A stretch of 64,000 bases of DNA from Allobosea sp. 117 (GTDB lineage: Bacteria > Pseudomonadota > Alphaproteobacteria > Rhizobiales > Xanthobacteraceae). The notes under the pieces were generated by a model. The model made no database searches and was not told the DNA's origin. It saw only the letters and a program-made list of their open reading frames with translations. Both the position numbers and the translations under genes were made by a program. Position 1 is the first letter of the stretch. Every line of letters starts with the position of its first letter. This document shows, in pieces, positions 1-8,373 of the stretch. The stretch lies in contig NZ_JNLC01000014.1 in NCBI RefSeq assembly GCF_000702305.1, positions 124,001 to 188,000 of the forward strand, read 5' to 3'.

Positions 1-1
1 C

Positions 2-325
2 CGCGTCTCGGTCGGCGGCAGCCTGATCGTGCCCTTCGCGCGGCAGGGCGGCGCCGGCGACGTGCTGGACGCGCTGGAGCGCGCCGGCTTCACGCCGATC
101 GCGCTGAGCCCCGCAGGCACCGAGGTGCTGAGCGAGGTGGTGCGGCCGAAGCGCGTGGCGCTGCTGCTCGGCGCCGAAGGATCCGGCCTCTCCGCCCCCG
201 TGATGGCCCGGGCGCACACAGTGCGCATTCCCATGAAGGGCGATTTCGACTCGCTCAACGTGGCGACGGCGGCGGGCATCGCGCTCCATCATTTGACCTG
301 CGATCCACGCAGCTTTCGCGTATAA
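2..325 (+). CDS. SpoU/TrmH-family RNA 2'-O-methyltransferase, C-terminal part
   Basis: The reading frame is open from the window edge, so only about 107 C-terminal residues are visible. They carry the SPOUT (trefoil-knot) methyltransferase signatures: motif 2 as LLLGAEGSGL and motif 3 as IPM followed by SLNVATAAGIAL, which bind S-adenosylmethionine. The family methylates ribose 2'-OH in tRNA or rRNA in the cytoplasm; the substrate cannot be told from this fragment. It ends with TAA 42 nt before the next start and looks unrelated to the C1 genes that follow. Family assignment is firm, exact member unknown. Confidence 0.85.
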   Translation, partial: RVSVGGSLIVPFARQGGAGDVLDALERAGFTPIALSPAGTEVLSEVVRPKRVALLLGAEGSGLSAPVMARAHTVRIPMKGDFDSLNVATAAGIALHHLTCDPRSFRV

Positions 326-367
326 ATGCCCGGAAGCCGGAAAACCGGCCGATGCCGGGAGGGCATC

Positions 368-1198
368 ATGCGCATGATGAACGCCGTGCTTGCCACAACC
401 ATCATGGCGGCCGCATTGCTCGCCACTTCCGTCGCCGCCTCCTCGGCGCAGGAGCCGGGCGCGGACGCGACGTGGAACGCGCTGAAGCCGGACGTGTTCG
501 GCGAGCGGCCGGTCACCGAGGCAAGCCCGCTTGTCACGCTCACCGCGCCGGTGCGGGCCGAGGATGCGGCGATGGTGCCGATCGAAGTGGTGGTGGCGCT
601 GCCCTCCGGCGATGCGCGGACGGTGAAGAAGGTCACCCTCATCGTCGACGAGAACCCCGCTCCGGTGGCGGCGACCTTCACCCTCGGCGGCGCACGGCAC
701 GACATCACCATCGGCACGCGGCTGCGCGTGAACTCCTACAGCTATGTGCGGGCCATCGCCGAACTCTCCGACGGCGCTCTCGTCATGGCGGCGCGCTATG
801 TGAAAGCCTCGGGCGGCTGCTCGGCGCCGGCGATGAAGGACGAGGAGAACGCGCTGAAGAACATCGGCCAGATGAAGCTTCGCCTCGTCGAGGGCGACCA
901 GAAGGGCGACGCGACGCAGGCCAACCGCCTCGCCCGCGTGCAACTGATGATCCGCCACCCGAACTATTCCGGGCTGCAGATGGACCAGGTGACGCGGCTC
1001 TACATCCCGGCGAAGTTCGTCGACCGGATCGAGGTGAAGCAGGGCGACGAAATGGTCTTCACCATGGAAGGCGGCATCTCGCTCAGCGAGGATCCGGCGA
1101 TCCAGTTCTCCTTCGAGCCGACCGGCCAGCAGATCCACGTCAATGCCGGCGACACCGACGGCCGCAACTTCAAGGGCGACCTGCAGCCGGCGGGGTGA
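368..1198 (+). CDS. quinoprotein dehydrogenase-associated SoxYZ-like carrier protein
   Basis: A 276-residue exported protein. Start chosen at 368 because it opens a normal signal peptide (MRMMNAVLATTIMAAALLAT, cleavage near SSAQE) and follows a GGGAGG-like site; an upstream ATG at 326 would add 14 residues with no role. The N-terminal half resembles SoxY, with the diagnostic GGCSAPA segment (SoxY proteins carry their substrate on a conserved cysteine in a GGCGG-type arm). The C-terminal half resembles SoxZ (FVDRIEVKQGDEMVF). Such fused carriers are found beside PQQ dehydrogenases and are thought to work with a SoxH-like metallohydrolase; one is encoded at 25.4 kb. The carried group is unknown. 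Confidence 0.85.
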   Translation: MRMMNAVLATTIMAAALLATSVAASSAQEPGADATWNALKPDVFGERPVTEASPLVTLTAPVRAEDAAMVPIEVVVALPSGDARTVKKVTLIVDENPAPVAATFTLGGARHDITIGTRLRVNSYSYVRAIAELSDGALVMAARYVKASGGCSAPAMKDEENALKNIGQMKLRLVEGDQKGDATQANRLARVQLMIRHPNYSGLQMDQVTRLYIPAKFVDRIEVKQGDEMVFTMEGGISLSEDPAIQFSFEPTGQQIHVNAGDTDGRNFKGDLQPAG

Positions 1199-1258
1199 GT
1201 GGTCGCCAGCCCGAGCCGTCAGGCGGATGCAAAGAAAGGCTTGGCCAAAAAGCTTTTC

Positions 1259-1365
1259 CTGGGTCCCGGATCAGCGTTCTGGCTTCGCCGTCACTTGTCC
1301 GGGACACGTGGAGCTGTTGTTTCCCGGACAAGCTGCGCGAAGCGCAGCGCCGATCCGGGATCCAG
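1259..1365. repeat. nested palindromic intergenic repeat (REP-like)
   Basis: Between convergent genes. Outer arms (about 1259-1276 and 1351-1365, CTGGGTCCCGGATC against GATCCGGGATCCAG) are imperfectly complementary. Inner arms CTTGTCCGGG (1294-1303) and CCCGGACAAG (1323-1332) are perfectly complementary. The transcript would fold strongly and may end transcription from both sides. A related element lies at 32681-32774. No gene is seen between 1199 and 1395. Confidence 0.65.
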
Positions 1366-1395
1366 CGAAGACCCTTCGCCTTGCCGCTCAAATCC

Positions 1396-1764
1396 TCAAT
1401 AGAAGCAGGTCACTTCCGCTTCCGCCTGGGCGCGGCGAAGGTCGGCGACCATGTCGCGGAACATGCCGGTCGCGCGGAACACCTCGGCCTGCTGGCCACC
1501 GACCTGCGTCATGCTGAGGATGGTCTCGGCCTGGACGTATTTGTCGTAGGGCAGGATGGTGGCGATGGTGTCGATCGAGCAGGAGCACTTCTCCAGCGCC
1601 TGCCGGCTCTGGCCGTTCGCCGCCATGCAGCCGAACACGTAGTCGGCGCGCGCCACCGTCGGATAGTCGTTGACGAGGCCGGCGGGCGCGGCGTTCTGCG
1701 CGAGCGCGCCGGTGGAGGCGAGGCCGAGCACGAGGCCGGCGGCGGCGAACATCTTCACGCGCAT
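1396..1764 (-). CDS. small exported cysteine-containing protein of unknown function
   Basis: 122 residues. Start set at 1764 because AAGGGAG lies 8-10 nt upstream; an earlier in-frame ATG at 1782 overlaps the preceding stop. A signal peptide (MRVKMFAAAGLVLGLASTGA, then LAQNA) implies a periplasmic product. The mature part has four cysteines (FGCMAANGQ, EKCSCSID, VTCFY), enough for two disulfides. It is the last gene of the pqq-containing run, 14 nt after its neighbour. I do not recognise a family of known function; the context suggests accessory work in PQQ or quinoprotein metabolism. Confidence 0.7.
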   Translation of the reverse strand: MRVKMFAAAGLVLGLASTGALAQNAAPAGLVNDYPTVARADYVFGCMAANGQSRQALEKCSCSIDTIATILPYDKYVQAETILSMTQVGGQQAEVFRATGMFRDMVADLRRAQAEAEVTCFY

Positions 1765-1778
1765 TGGGGCGTCTCCCT

Positions 1779-2468
1779 TCATTTCGCCGCGGCGGGCGCG
1801 TTGCTTCCGGCAAGGGTGAGGCGCGTCTCGATCATGTTGGCGCTGCCGTCCGCCTTAGGGGTGGTGACGTTGACGGCGTAGAGCCCGCCGGGCACCTCGT
1901 CCGAGAACAGGAACTCGTAGCGGCGCTGCGCGATCTCGAGGAGTTGCACCTTGTTCGGGTCGTTCGCGAAGGGCGTCATGACGAGCTTCCATCCCGTCAC
2001 GCTGCGCCCGTCATAGTCGAAGCGCGCCTCCTCGACGGTGCCGCCGGCGAGGCCGTCGCGCATGCGGTTGCGGATGTAGAACGGGCTGCCCTTGGTGAGC
2101 GCCGCGATCTCCTTGGCCTCGCGCTCCAGCAGTACGAGCACCACGGGGTTGCCGGTCATCACCGGGAACGGCCCGGCCTCGGTCTTGTTATCGCCGCGCC
2201 GGATGTCGATGTCGGAGACCCGCTTGGCCGGATCCTCCGGTACCGCGGAGATGGTCAGATCGAGCGTCTCGTCGAAGCTCTCCCCAAGCTTCGCATCGGC
2301 CGTGGTGTGCTTGTAGGCATAGGAGATGCGGGTGCCGGGCTGGAGCAGCGCCAGATAGGGCTTGTCGAAGAACAGCTCGGAAGCGGTCGGCAGCGCCGCC
2401 AGCGCGGAGGTCGCGGCAGCGACGGCGACAGCCAGCACGATGACGGGACGCAGGAAGGCGATACGCAT
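1779..2468 (-). CDS. exported protein of unknown function in the pqq operon
   Basis: 229 residues, starting at ATG 2468, the first start that gives a signal peptide (MRIAFLRPVIVLAVAVAAAT, then SALAALPT). The mature part has no membrane segment and no cysteine. It looks like a beta-rich periplasmic domain, with segments such as GTRISYAYKH, FYIRNRMRDG and ARFDYDGRSVTGWK. It follows pqqE by 23 nt, so it is probably co-transcribed with the PQQ genes. No enzyme motif is recognised. A periplasmic partner of PQQ dehydrogenases is a guess from position only. Confidence 0.7.
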   Translation of the reverse strand: MRIAFLRPVIVLAVAVAAATSALAALPTASELFFDKPYLALLQPGTRISYAYKHTTADAKLGESFDETLDLTISAVPEDPAKRVSDIDIRRGDNKTEAGPFPVMTGNPVVLVLLEREAKEIAALTKGSPFYIRNRMRDGLAGGTVEEARFDYDGRSVTGWKLVMTPFANDPNKVQLLEIAQRRYEFLFSDEVPGGLYAVNVTTPKADGSANMIETRLTLAGSNAPAAAK

Positions 2469-2491
2469 GAACCAAAGCTCCGTCGCCGCGC

Positions 2492-3634
2492 TCAGGACGC
2501 GCGATCCGGGTTGAGGAAGCGGCGATAGTCGTAATCCTCGACGCCGGCGGCGGCGTCGATTTCCGCCAGCTCGAGCAGATGCCGGTGCAGCGGCGACTTG
2601 TGGCAGGCGGGATCGGTGGCCGCGGCGTCCCCGGCGATCGCCATCGCCTGGCAGCGGCAGCCGCCCCAGTCGATCTCCTTGCGCTCGCAGCCTTTGCACA
2701 GCTCGGGCATCCAGTCGGTGCCGCGGAAGGCGTTGAAGGCCGGCGAATCCTGCCAGATCTCGCTCAGCGAATGCTCGCGCACGTTCCAGAAGTCCAGATT
2801 CGGGATGGTCTCGGCGGCGTGGCAGGGCAGCACCTTGCCCGACGGCGTGACGTTGAGCGACTGGCGGCCCCAGCCATTCATGCAGGGCTTGGGATATTTC
2901 GCGTAATAGTCCGGCACCACGGCGTCGATGGTGAGCTTGCCCTTCAGCCGCGCGCGCGCCTCCTCCACCACGTCGAGCGCCTTGAAGACCTGCTCGCGGG
3001 TCGGCATCAGCGCGGCGCGGTTGCGCAGCGCCCAGCCGTAATACTGCGCATGGGCGATCTCGACGCGCCGGGCGCCGAGGTCCTGCGCGAGCTGGATGAA
3101 ATCCGGGATCTGATGGATGTTCGCCCGGTGCACCACCGCATTGATGGTCAGCGGCAGGCCGAGCCGGCGTACCTCGGCGGCGAAGGAGAGCTTGCGCTCG
3201 AAGGCACCCTTATAGCCGGAGACGCGCTCGGTCACCGGGCTGTCGGCGCCCTGGAAGGAAAGCTGCACATGATCGACGCCGGCATCCGAGATGGCCTGCA
3301 GCCGCTCGGGCGTGACGCCGACGCCGGCAGTGATAAGGTTGGTGTAGAGCCCGACCTCGACGCAGTGGCGGATCATCTCCTCCAGATCGCGCCGCGAGGT
3401 CGGCTCGCCGCCGGACAGATGCACCTGCAGCACGCCGAGCCGCGCGGCCTCGGAGAAGACGCGCAGCCAGCTCTCGGTATCGAGTTCGACATTGCGGCGG
3501 TCGAGCTCGACGGGGTTCGAGCAATAGGGGCATTGCAGCGGGCAGCGATGCGTCAGCTCCGCCAGCATGCCGTAGGGCGCCGGCACCGGGGGACGGGTGC
3601 CGGCGAGTGCTTGCGTATCGGCGTGCACATTCAT
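2492..3634 (-). CDS. pqqE: PqqA peptide cyclase (radical SAM enzyme PqqE)
   Basis: 380 residues. PqqE forms the carbon-carbon link between Glu and Tyr side chains of the PqqA peptide, the first committed step of pyrroloquinoline quinone (PQQ) synthesis. The radical SAM cluster motif C-x3-C-x2-C is at residues 31-38 (CPLQCPYC). The C-terminal SPASM region holds the further cysteines for auxiliary Fe-S clusters ([31 protein letters not shown]). Normal family length. The ATG overlaps the pqqD stop (ATGA), which fits the known PqqD-PqqE complex and implies coupled translation. Confidence 0.97.
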   Translation of the reverse strand: MNVHADTQALAGTRPPVPAPYGMLAELTHRCPLQCPYCSNPVELDRRNVELDTESWLRVFSEAARLGVLQVHLSGGEPTSRRDLEEMIRHCVEVGLYTNLITAGVGVTPERLQAISDAGVDHVQLSFQGADSPVTERVSGYKGAFERKLSFAAEVRRLGLPLTINAVVHRANIHQIPDFIQLAQDLGARRVEIAHAQYYGWALRNRAALMPTREQVFKALDVVEEARARLKGKLTIDAVVPDYYAKYPKPCMNGWGRQSLNVTPSGKVLPCHAAETIPNLDFWNVREHSLSEIWQDSPAFNAFRGTDWMPELCKGCERKEIDWGGCRCQAMAIAGDAAATDPACHKSPLHRHLLELAEIDAAAGVEDYDYRRFLNPDRAS

Positions 3635-3912
3635 GATGCGACCTCCACCAGCCCCTTCTCGGACAGGCCGCCGAGAAAGGCGTCGACATCGGTCTCGATG
3701 CGTGCGCGGTCGACGGCGAAGGCGCTCGCCAGATCGTCGACGATCGCCGCGATGTCACGCTCGCCATCGACTCGCTTGAGGATCTCCACCGCCACCGGAT
3801 CGGGATGCAGCACGCGCTCGGGAGCGAGCAGCACCCACTGGCCGCGCGCCTCATCGTGCCGCAGCCGCACGCCGCGGGCGAATTTCGGCACTCCGGTCGC
3901 GGCAAGGACCAC
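3631..3912 (-). CDS. pqqD: PQQ biosynthesis peptide chaperone PqqD
   Basis: 93 residues, starting with GTG directly next to the pqqC stop. PqqD binds the PqqA precursor peptide (RiPP recognition element fold) and presents it to PqqE. Typical PqqD features are seen: [21 protein letters not shown] near the N-terminus, [16 protein letters not shown] in the middle, and a C-terminal [14 protein letters not shown] helix. It overlaps pqqE by 4 nt. Length and order are normal for alphaproteobacterial pqqABCDE operons. Confidence 0.95.
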   Translation of the reverse strand: MVLAATGVPKFARGVRLRHDEARGQWVLLAPERVLHPDPVAVEILKRVDGERDIAAIVDDLASAFAVDRARIETDVDAFLGGLSEKGLVEVAS

Positions 3913-4647
3913 TTATCCCTCCTTGGGCGCGAAAGCGCCGGGATAGGCCATCTTCGGGTCGACATAGGCGAAATAGAGCGCGTCGAGCTGTACCCACAGC
4001 ACGTCGCACTTGAATTCCAGCGCGCGGATCGCCGCTTCCTGCTGCTCGGGCGTCTTCGCATGCCGCTTGACGTAGTCGAGCGCGAAATCCGCGTCGCGCG
4101 GGGCCTGCGTCAGGCGCTTGTCGAAATAGGCGAGCGTCTCCTTCGAGACGAAATCATAGTTCGCCAGCATGCCGGCGACACGCTCGCCGATGATGCCGGG
4201 CGAGAACATCTCCGTGAGGGACGAGGCGATGGCCTCCAGCAGGCTCTTCTCGCGGACGAAATGCACATAGGCGTCGACCGCGAAGCGCGTGGCGGGCAGG
4301 AGGCCGCGCAGCGAGGCGACATAGTCGCGATCGAGGCCGAGACCGTCGGTGAGCTTCAGCCAGCGGGCGATGCCGCCCTCACCCTCGTGCTCGCCGTCAT
4401 GATCGATGATGCGCTGGCGCCAGACGCGACGCAGCTCGGGCTCCTCCATGCGGGCGAGAATGGAGGAATCCTTCACCGGGATCATCGCCTGGTAGTAGTA
4501 GCGGTTGAGCGCCCAGGCCTGCACCTGGCCGAAGCTCAGTTCGCCGCCGTGCAGCAGCTTATGGAACGGGTGAAGGCTGTGATAGCGCCGCGCGCCGACG
4601 TCGCGCAGGCGGGCTTCGAGTTCCTCGGGCGAAAGCAGCGTGGTCAT
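3913..4647 (-). CDS. pqqC: pyrroloquinoline-quinone synthase PqqC
   Basis: 244 residues. PqqC is the cofactorless oxidase that closes the ring and carries out the final eight-electron oxidation of AHQQ to PQQ. The family pattern is clear: YHSLHPFHKLLHGGELS near the N-terminus, WALNRYYYQAMIPVKD, RQRIIDHDGEHEGEGG, and the helical core with EMFSPGIIGERV. Conserved His, Tyr and Arg residues expected in the active site are present. The start ATG overlaps the pqqB stop by 4 nt. Confidence 0.97.
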   Translation of the reverse strand: MTTLLSPEELEARLRDVGARRYHSLHPFHKLLHGGELSFGQVQAWALNRYYYQAMIPVKDSSILARMEEPELRRVWRQRIIDHDGEHEGEGGIARWLKLTDGLGLDRDYVASLRGLLPATRFAVDAYVHFVREKSLLEAIASSLTEMFSPGIIGERVAGMLANYDFVSKETLAYFDKRLTQAPRDADFALDYVKRHAKTPEQQEAAIRALEFKCDVLWVQLDALYFAYVDPKMAYPGAFAPKEG

Positions 4648-5570
4648 AGGGTGATCTCCATCCCGTCGCGGGCGATTTCCCAGCCCGCCCGGTCCGTCGC
4701 GGCCCGTTCAGTCGAGCCGTCCACCAGAACCGGATTTGTATTGTTGATATGCACGTAGACCTTGCGACCGACCTTGATATCGGACAAGGCGGCCATCGAG
4801 CCGTCCTCGCCGACCATCGCCATATGGCCCATGCGCGCGCCGGTCTTGGTGCCGACGCCGGCGCGGACCATCTCGTCGTCGGTGAACAGCGTGCCGTCGA
4901 ACAGCACCAGATCGGCGCCCTCGAGACGGGCACGCAGCGCATCGGTCATCCGCGCACAGCCCGGAACGAAGAGGACGCGCGCACCGCCGGCCTTCAGCTC
5001 AACGCCGATGGTCTGCTCGCCCTCGATGTCGGTCGCAAGTGCGCCATGCTCGGCGATCTCGCCTTGCTCCAGATAGAGCGCGATCTTGCCGGGCACCGGA
5101 AAAATCTCCGCGCTCACGCCGTCCACCGGCTCGAAGGTCGAGCCCAGCGTCACCTCGCGGCGCTCCACGACGCCTTCGGCCAGCACGTCGAACACGCTGT
5201 TCGCCCTGAGCACCGCATGCACGGCAGGCGTCGCGTTCAACACAAAGGGCTGCATCTCCCGAAGGTTCAGCAGCCCGGCGACATGGTCGATATCGGCGTT
5301 GGTCAGCAGCACAGAGGCCACCGGCGTGTGCCGGCGGCCTCCTCGCGGATGCAATGCCGGCACGGCTTGAATCTGCGACAGGATCTCGGGCGCGCAGTTG
5401 ATGACGGCCCAGCGCTCGCCGTCCGCGCTGACCGCTATGGACGTCTGAGTCCGGCGGCTGACGCGCGGATCACCCTCCCAGGCGAGCGCACAAACCGGGC
5501 ATCGGCAGTTCCACTGGGGGAAGCCCCCGCCGGCTGCCGAGCCGAGCACCACGAGACGGAGGCGAGACAC
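4644..5570 (-). CDS. pqqB: PQQ biosynthesis protein PqqB (metallo-beta-lactamase fold hydroxylase)
   Basis: 308 residues from a GTG start at 5570. PqqB is an iron-dependent member of the metallo-beta-lactamase fold that hydroxylates the tyrosine-derived part of the PQQ precursor. The N-terminus shows the family signature VVLGSAAGGGFPQWNCRCPVC, with the two zinc-binding cysteines, and the metal-site segment LLTNADIDHVAGLLNLRE. It lies 46 nt after pqqA and overlaps pqqC. The ribosome binding site ahead of the GTG is weak, so coupling to pqqA translation is plausible. Confidence 0.96.
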   Translation of the reverse strand: MSRLRLVVLGSAAGGGFPQWNCRCPVCALAWEGDPRVSRRTQTSIAVSADGERWAVINCAPEILSQIQAVPALHPRGGRRHTPVASVLLTNADIDHVAGLLNLREMQPFVLNATPAVHAVLRANSVFDVLAEGVVERREVTLGSTFEPVDGVSAEIFPVPGKIALYLEQGEIAEHGALATDIEGEQTIGVELKAGGARVLFVPGCARMTDALRARLEGADLVLFDGTLFTDDEMVRAGVGTKTGARMGHMAMVGEDGSMAALSDIKVGRKVYVHINNTNPVLVDGSTERAATDRAGWEIARDGMEITL

Positions 5571-5616
5571 GCGCTATGGCCTATGAATGCCGTCGCTCAA
5601 GCCCCGCCCCTCAACC

Positions 5617-5694
5617 TCAGAAGTCAGCCGGAAAGTAGGCGTTGACTTCCATGCCGACGCAGACTTCGACGATGCAGGGGGTCGTCCAGGTCAT
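5617..5694 (-). CDS. pqqA: PQQ precursor peptide PqqA
   Basis: A 25-codon gene. The product begins MTWTTPCIVEVCVGMEVNAY and ends FPADF. Glu16 and Tyr20, within the invariant E-x3-Y, are the residues cross-linked and processed into PQQ. A strong GGAGGAAG site lies 8 nt upstream of the ATG. It heads pqqBCDE, with its own promoter region upstream. Cysteines at positions 7 and 12 are seen in some alphaproteobacterial PqqA peptides. The peptide is consumed, not kept as a protein. Confidence 0.95.
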   Translation of the reverse strand: MTWTTPCIVEVCVGMEVNAYFPADF

Positions 5695-5720
5695 TTTTGC
5701 TTCCTCCAGTGAAATGCCCC

Positions 5721-5749
5721 AGTATAAGTTTCTAAGAAACTTATAAGAA
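5721..5749 (-). promoter_or_regulatory. pqqA promoter: direct-repeat operator and -10 box
   Basis: On the minus strand two 7-bp direct repeats, TTCTTAT (5749-5743) and TTCTTAG (5738-5732), are separated by AAGT. They are followed after 5 nt by TATACT (5726-5721), a good sigma-70 -10 box. This leaves a leader of about 20 nt to the pqqA ATG. There is no good -35 box: the repeats occupy that place, as in promoters activated by OmpR/PhoB-type regulators. The same stretch contains a perfect 23-nt palindrome (5723-5745). Function is inferred. Confidence 0.6.
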
Positions 5750-5886
5750 GCATCTTTGCTCTACGGCACCAGATGCCGCAGTAATACTCTGGTGTTCGAC
5801 ACAGGAAACGTCAAGATCAGTTTGATGTTAATCTATGTCGACAATATGCCAAGCGGCAATACTGCACCGCAATATGATCCGACCAC

Positions 5887-6576
5887 TCACGCGGGTACCG
5901 GCTCGAACATGAAGCCGCGTCCGCGCACGGTGACGATGAGGCGCCCGCCATCGGGCATCGCCTCGGCCAGCTTGTGGCGCAGATAGCCGACATAGACATC
6001 CACCACGTTCAGCGAGGCCCCGCCATGGCCCGCCCAGAGCGCCGAGAAGATGTCGGCGCGGGCCAGCGGCTCGCCGGAATGGCGCATGAGCAGCGCCAGC
6101 AGCTCCACCTCGCGCTCGGTGAGGCGCACCCGGGTGTCGCCCGCCTGCGCCTGCCGCGTGTCGAGATCGAGGGTCAGCGGCCCGGCGCTCAGCACGCGCG
6201 GCTCGCCCTCCCCGGTGCTGCGGCGCAGGGCCTGCACCTTCACCCGCGCCAGCAGCTCCTCGAATGCGAACGGCTTCACGATGTAGTCATCGGCGCCGGC
6301 GAGCAGGCCCTCGGTGCGCTCGTTCACACTGGAACGGGCCGAAAGCATGATGATCGGCGCGGTCTGGCCGGCGGCACGCAGAGCCTTGCACACATCGATG
6401 CCGGAGCGGCCGGGCAGCATGACGTCGAGGATGATCGCCTCCAGCGGCTTGCCATTGGCCGCGCGCAAGGCCTGCTCGCCGTCGCCGACGAGCTCCACCT
6501 GGTAGCTCTCCGAAGCGAAGCCGCGCCGCAGCAGCGAGCCGATGTCGGCATCGTCCTCGACGATCAATATGGTCAT
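5887..6576 (-). CDS. OmpR-family response regulator
   Basis: 229 residues; start at ATG 6576 (MTILIVEDDADIGSLLRRGF). The receiver domain (about 1-120) has the acidic pair EDD, the phosphoacceptor Asp in AIILDVMLPG, and the conserved Lys in DDYIVKPFAFEELLAR. The C-terminal winged helix (about 130-225) has the OmpR-type recognition region VRLTEREVELLALLMRHSGEPL and the wing VDVYVGYLRHKLAEAMPDGG. It overlaps the histidine kinase stop (ATGA) and sits upstream of pqqA on the same strand. It may act on the direct repeat in front of pqqA; that link is inferred. Confidence 0.93.
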   Translation of the reverse strand: MTILIVEDDADIGSLLRRGFASESYQVELVGDGEQALRAANGKPLEAIILDVMLPGRSGIDVCKALRAAGQTAPIIMLSARSSVNERTEGLLAGADDYIVKPFAFEELLARVKVQALRRSTGEGEPRVLSAGPLTLDLDTRQAQAGDTRVRLTEREVELLALLMRHSGEPLARADIFSALWAGHGGASLNVVDVYVGYLRHKLAEAMPDGGRLIVTVRGRGFMFEPVPA

Positions 6577-8240
6577 TGCGCAGCCTCCAGAATGAGAGCC
6601 GGGGCCAGCGCCGGAAGGCGCAGCGTCACGACGGTGCCCTCCGCCGGAGCATCCCGGCCCGGCCCGCGGTCGCGCGCCGCATCCTCGCGCGTCCGGCTTT
6701 CGATACCGATCGTGCCGCCATGAGCTTCGACGATCCATTTCGCAAGCGCGAGACCGATACCAAAACCCGAGCCCTCACGCCCCCCGCCTGCACCGCGCCA
6801 GAAGCGCTCGAAGACGTGCGGCAGCTCGTCGCGGGGAATGCCCTCTCCATAGTCCCGCACCGTGATCACCGCCTGGCTCCCCTGCCCGGTAGCCGCGATT
6901 CGGATCACGGCTCCAGCCGGGGAATGGCGCACGGCATTGGCGACGAGCCCGTCCAGCACCTGACGCAGCCACTCCCGGTCGGCGTCGACCGCGAGCTCCG
7001 GCGGCGGCGCATCGACCTCCAGCGTCATGCCGGCGGCCCGCACCACCGGCAGCACGCTCTCGGCCGCCTCGGCGATCAGATCGGCGACCGGCAGCAGATG
7101 CCGGTCGAGCTCGATCTGGCCGGTCTCCGAACGGGCGATCCGCAACAGGTCCTCGACGCGGCGGTGCAGGCGGCGGGCACGCGACTGGATGACCAGCAGG
7201 GCCGCCCTCAGGTCGTCCGGCTGCGGCGCGCCCTGGCGGAGCGTCACCTCGGCCTCGCCGAGGATGACGGTGAGCGGCGTGCGCAGCTCATGGCTGACAT
7301 CGGTGAAGAACCGCCGCCGCGCCTGATCGACATTTTCCAGCCGCTCATTGGCGGCGCGCAGCTCGACCGTGCGCGCGTCGACGATCTCCTTGAGCCGCTG
7401 CTGGTCGGCGACGAGGCGCGCCTCGCGGCGGGCGAGATGGGCGGCCATGCGGTTGAAGCGGACCATGGCGAGGCTCAGCTCGTCGTGGCCGGTGACGGTG
7501 AGGCGCGTATCCGACCGCCCCTTGGCGATCGCGGCCGCGGCGGTGGCAACCTCCGCCACCCGGTGCACCAGCGAGCGCCCGAGCAGCTGATAAAGAGCGA
7601 TCGCCGCCAGGAAGACGAAGGCGACGCCGGCAAGGCCCCAATGGACCGCCTGCTCACGCAGGCTGTGGACGGCCGCCTGCGCCGCCTGCGCGGTCACGCG
7701 CTCCTCCTCCATCGCGATTCCGAGCGGCGCGCCGAAACCGGCGGCGAAGACGTCGAGCGCCACCCGCACCCCGGCCTGGGGATCGGGAGTGGCCAGCGCT
7801 TCGGAAATCTGCCGGTTGAGGCTTTCGAACTGGGCGTTGAGACGCGCCACGGTGCGGCTGCGCGCCGCCATCATGGTGCGCTGCTCCTCGCCGCTGAGCC
7901 GCGCGACATCCTCGCCCAGTGCGGTCTCGAAACGCTGGAAGGAGTCGCGGACCCGCTCGCGCGCGCCGTCGAGCCGGTCGCCGTCGAAACCGGGGGCCTG
8001 CGTCGCCTGCAAAGTCACGAGCGCATAGTCGCCGACGCGGCCCGACAGGCTGGAGAGCAGCTCCAGCCGCTTCTGCGCGCCGACGAGCCGCTCCACCTGA
8101 TCGTTGGCCGCCCCCAGCGCCACGACGAGCGCCGCCGAGGCCGCCGCCGTGACGAGCACGGCGATGGCCAGTAGCAGCGCCATGCGCGCGCGCAGGGAAG
8201 AGAGATTCAGCCGCACCATGCCGGCGGTGTCCCGGATCAT
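6573..8240 (-). CDS. membrane sensor histidine kinase
   Basis: 555 residues. Membrane segment near 18-42, a periplasmic helical sensor region of about 155 residues (glutamine/arginine-rich heptads, four-helix-bundle style), a second membrane segment near 200-222, then a HAMP linker. The HisKA dimerisation helix has the phosphorylated His in DVSHELRTPL near residue 318. The ATPase domain has an N box (LVANAVRHSP), G1 (DYGEGIP) and G2 (GFGIGLAL). It is paired by overlap with the response regulator. ATG 8240 is used, but 8219 also gives a complete first membrane helix. The stimulus is unknown; methanol, lanthanide or PQQ state would fit the location. Confidence 0.93.
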   Translation of the reverse strand: MIRDTAGMVRLNLSSLRARMALLLAIAVLVTAAASAALVVALGAANDQVERLVGAQKRLELLSSLSGRVGDYALVTLQATQAPGFDGDRLDGARERVRDSFQRFETALGEDVARLSGEEQRTMMAARSRTVARLNAQFESLNRQISEALATPDPQAGVRVALDVFAAGFGAPLGIAMEEERVTAQAAQAAVHSLREQAVHWGLAGVAFVFLAAIALYQLLGRSLVHRVAEVATAAAAIAKGRSDTRLTVTGHDELSLAMVRFNRMAAHLARREARLVADQQRLKEIVDARTVELRAANERLENVDQARRRFFTDVSHELRTPLTVILGEAEVTLRQGAPQPDDLRAALLVIQSRARRLHRRVEDLLRIARSETGQIELDRHLLPVADLIAEAAESVLPVVRAAGMTLEVDAPPPELAVDADREWLRQVLDGLVANAVRHSPAGAVIRIAATGQGSQAVITVRDYGEGIPRDELPHVFERFWRGAGGGREGSGFGIGLALAKWIVEAHGGTIGIESRTREDAARDRGPGRDAPAEGTVVTLRLPALAPALILEAAQ

Positions 8241-8309
8241 CCGACCGTCGAACCTGGCGAAATGATTTCATGTCCGCGTCGCATGCGCACGCTGCACCGC
8301 AACAGAAAC

Positions 8310-8330
8310 GCGGCCGCGCCCGGCGGCCGC
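8310..8330. terminator. hairpin after the 83-residue exported protein gene
   Basis: Perfect 8-bp arms GCGGCCGC (8310-8317 and 8323-8330) around a 5-nt loop, followed on the minus strand by GTTTCTGTT. It sits between the minus-strand gene ending at 8374 and the kinase gene start, so it probably ends that transcript. The T tract is weak. Confidence 0.5.
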
Positions 8331-8373
8331 TTTCCCGGTTGCAGCGCAGCGAAATGCGCGTGGATCGGCGTCC

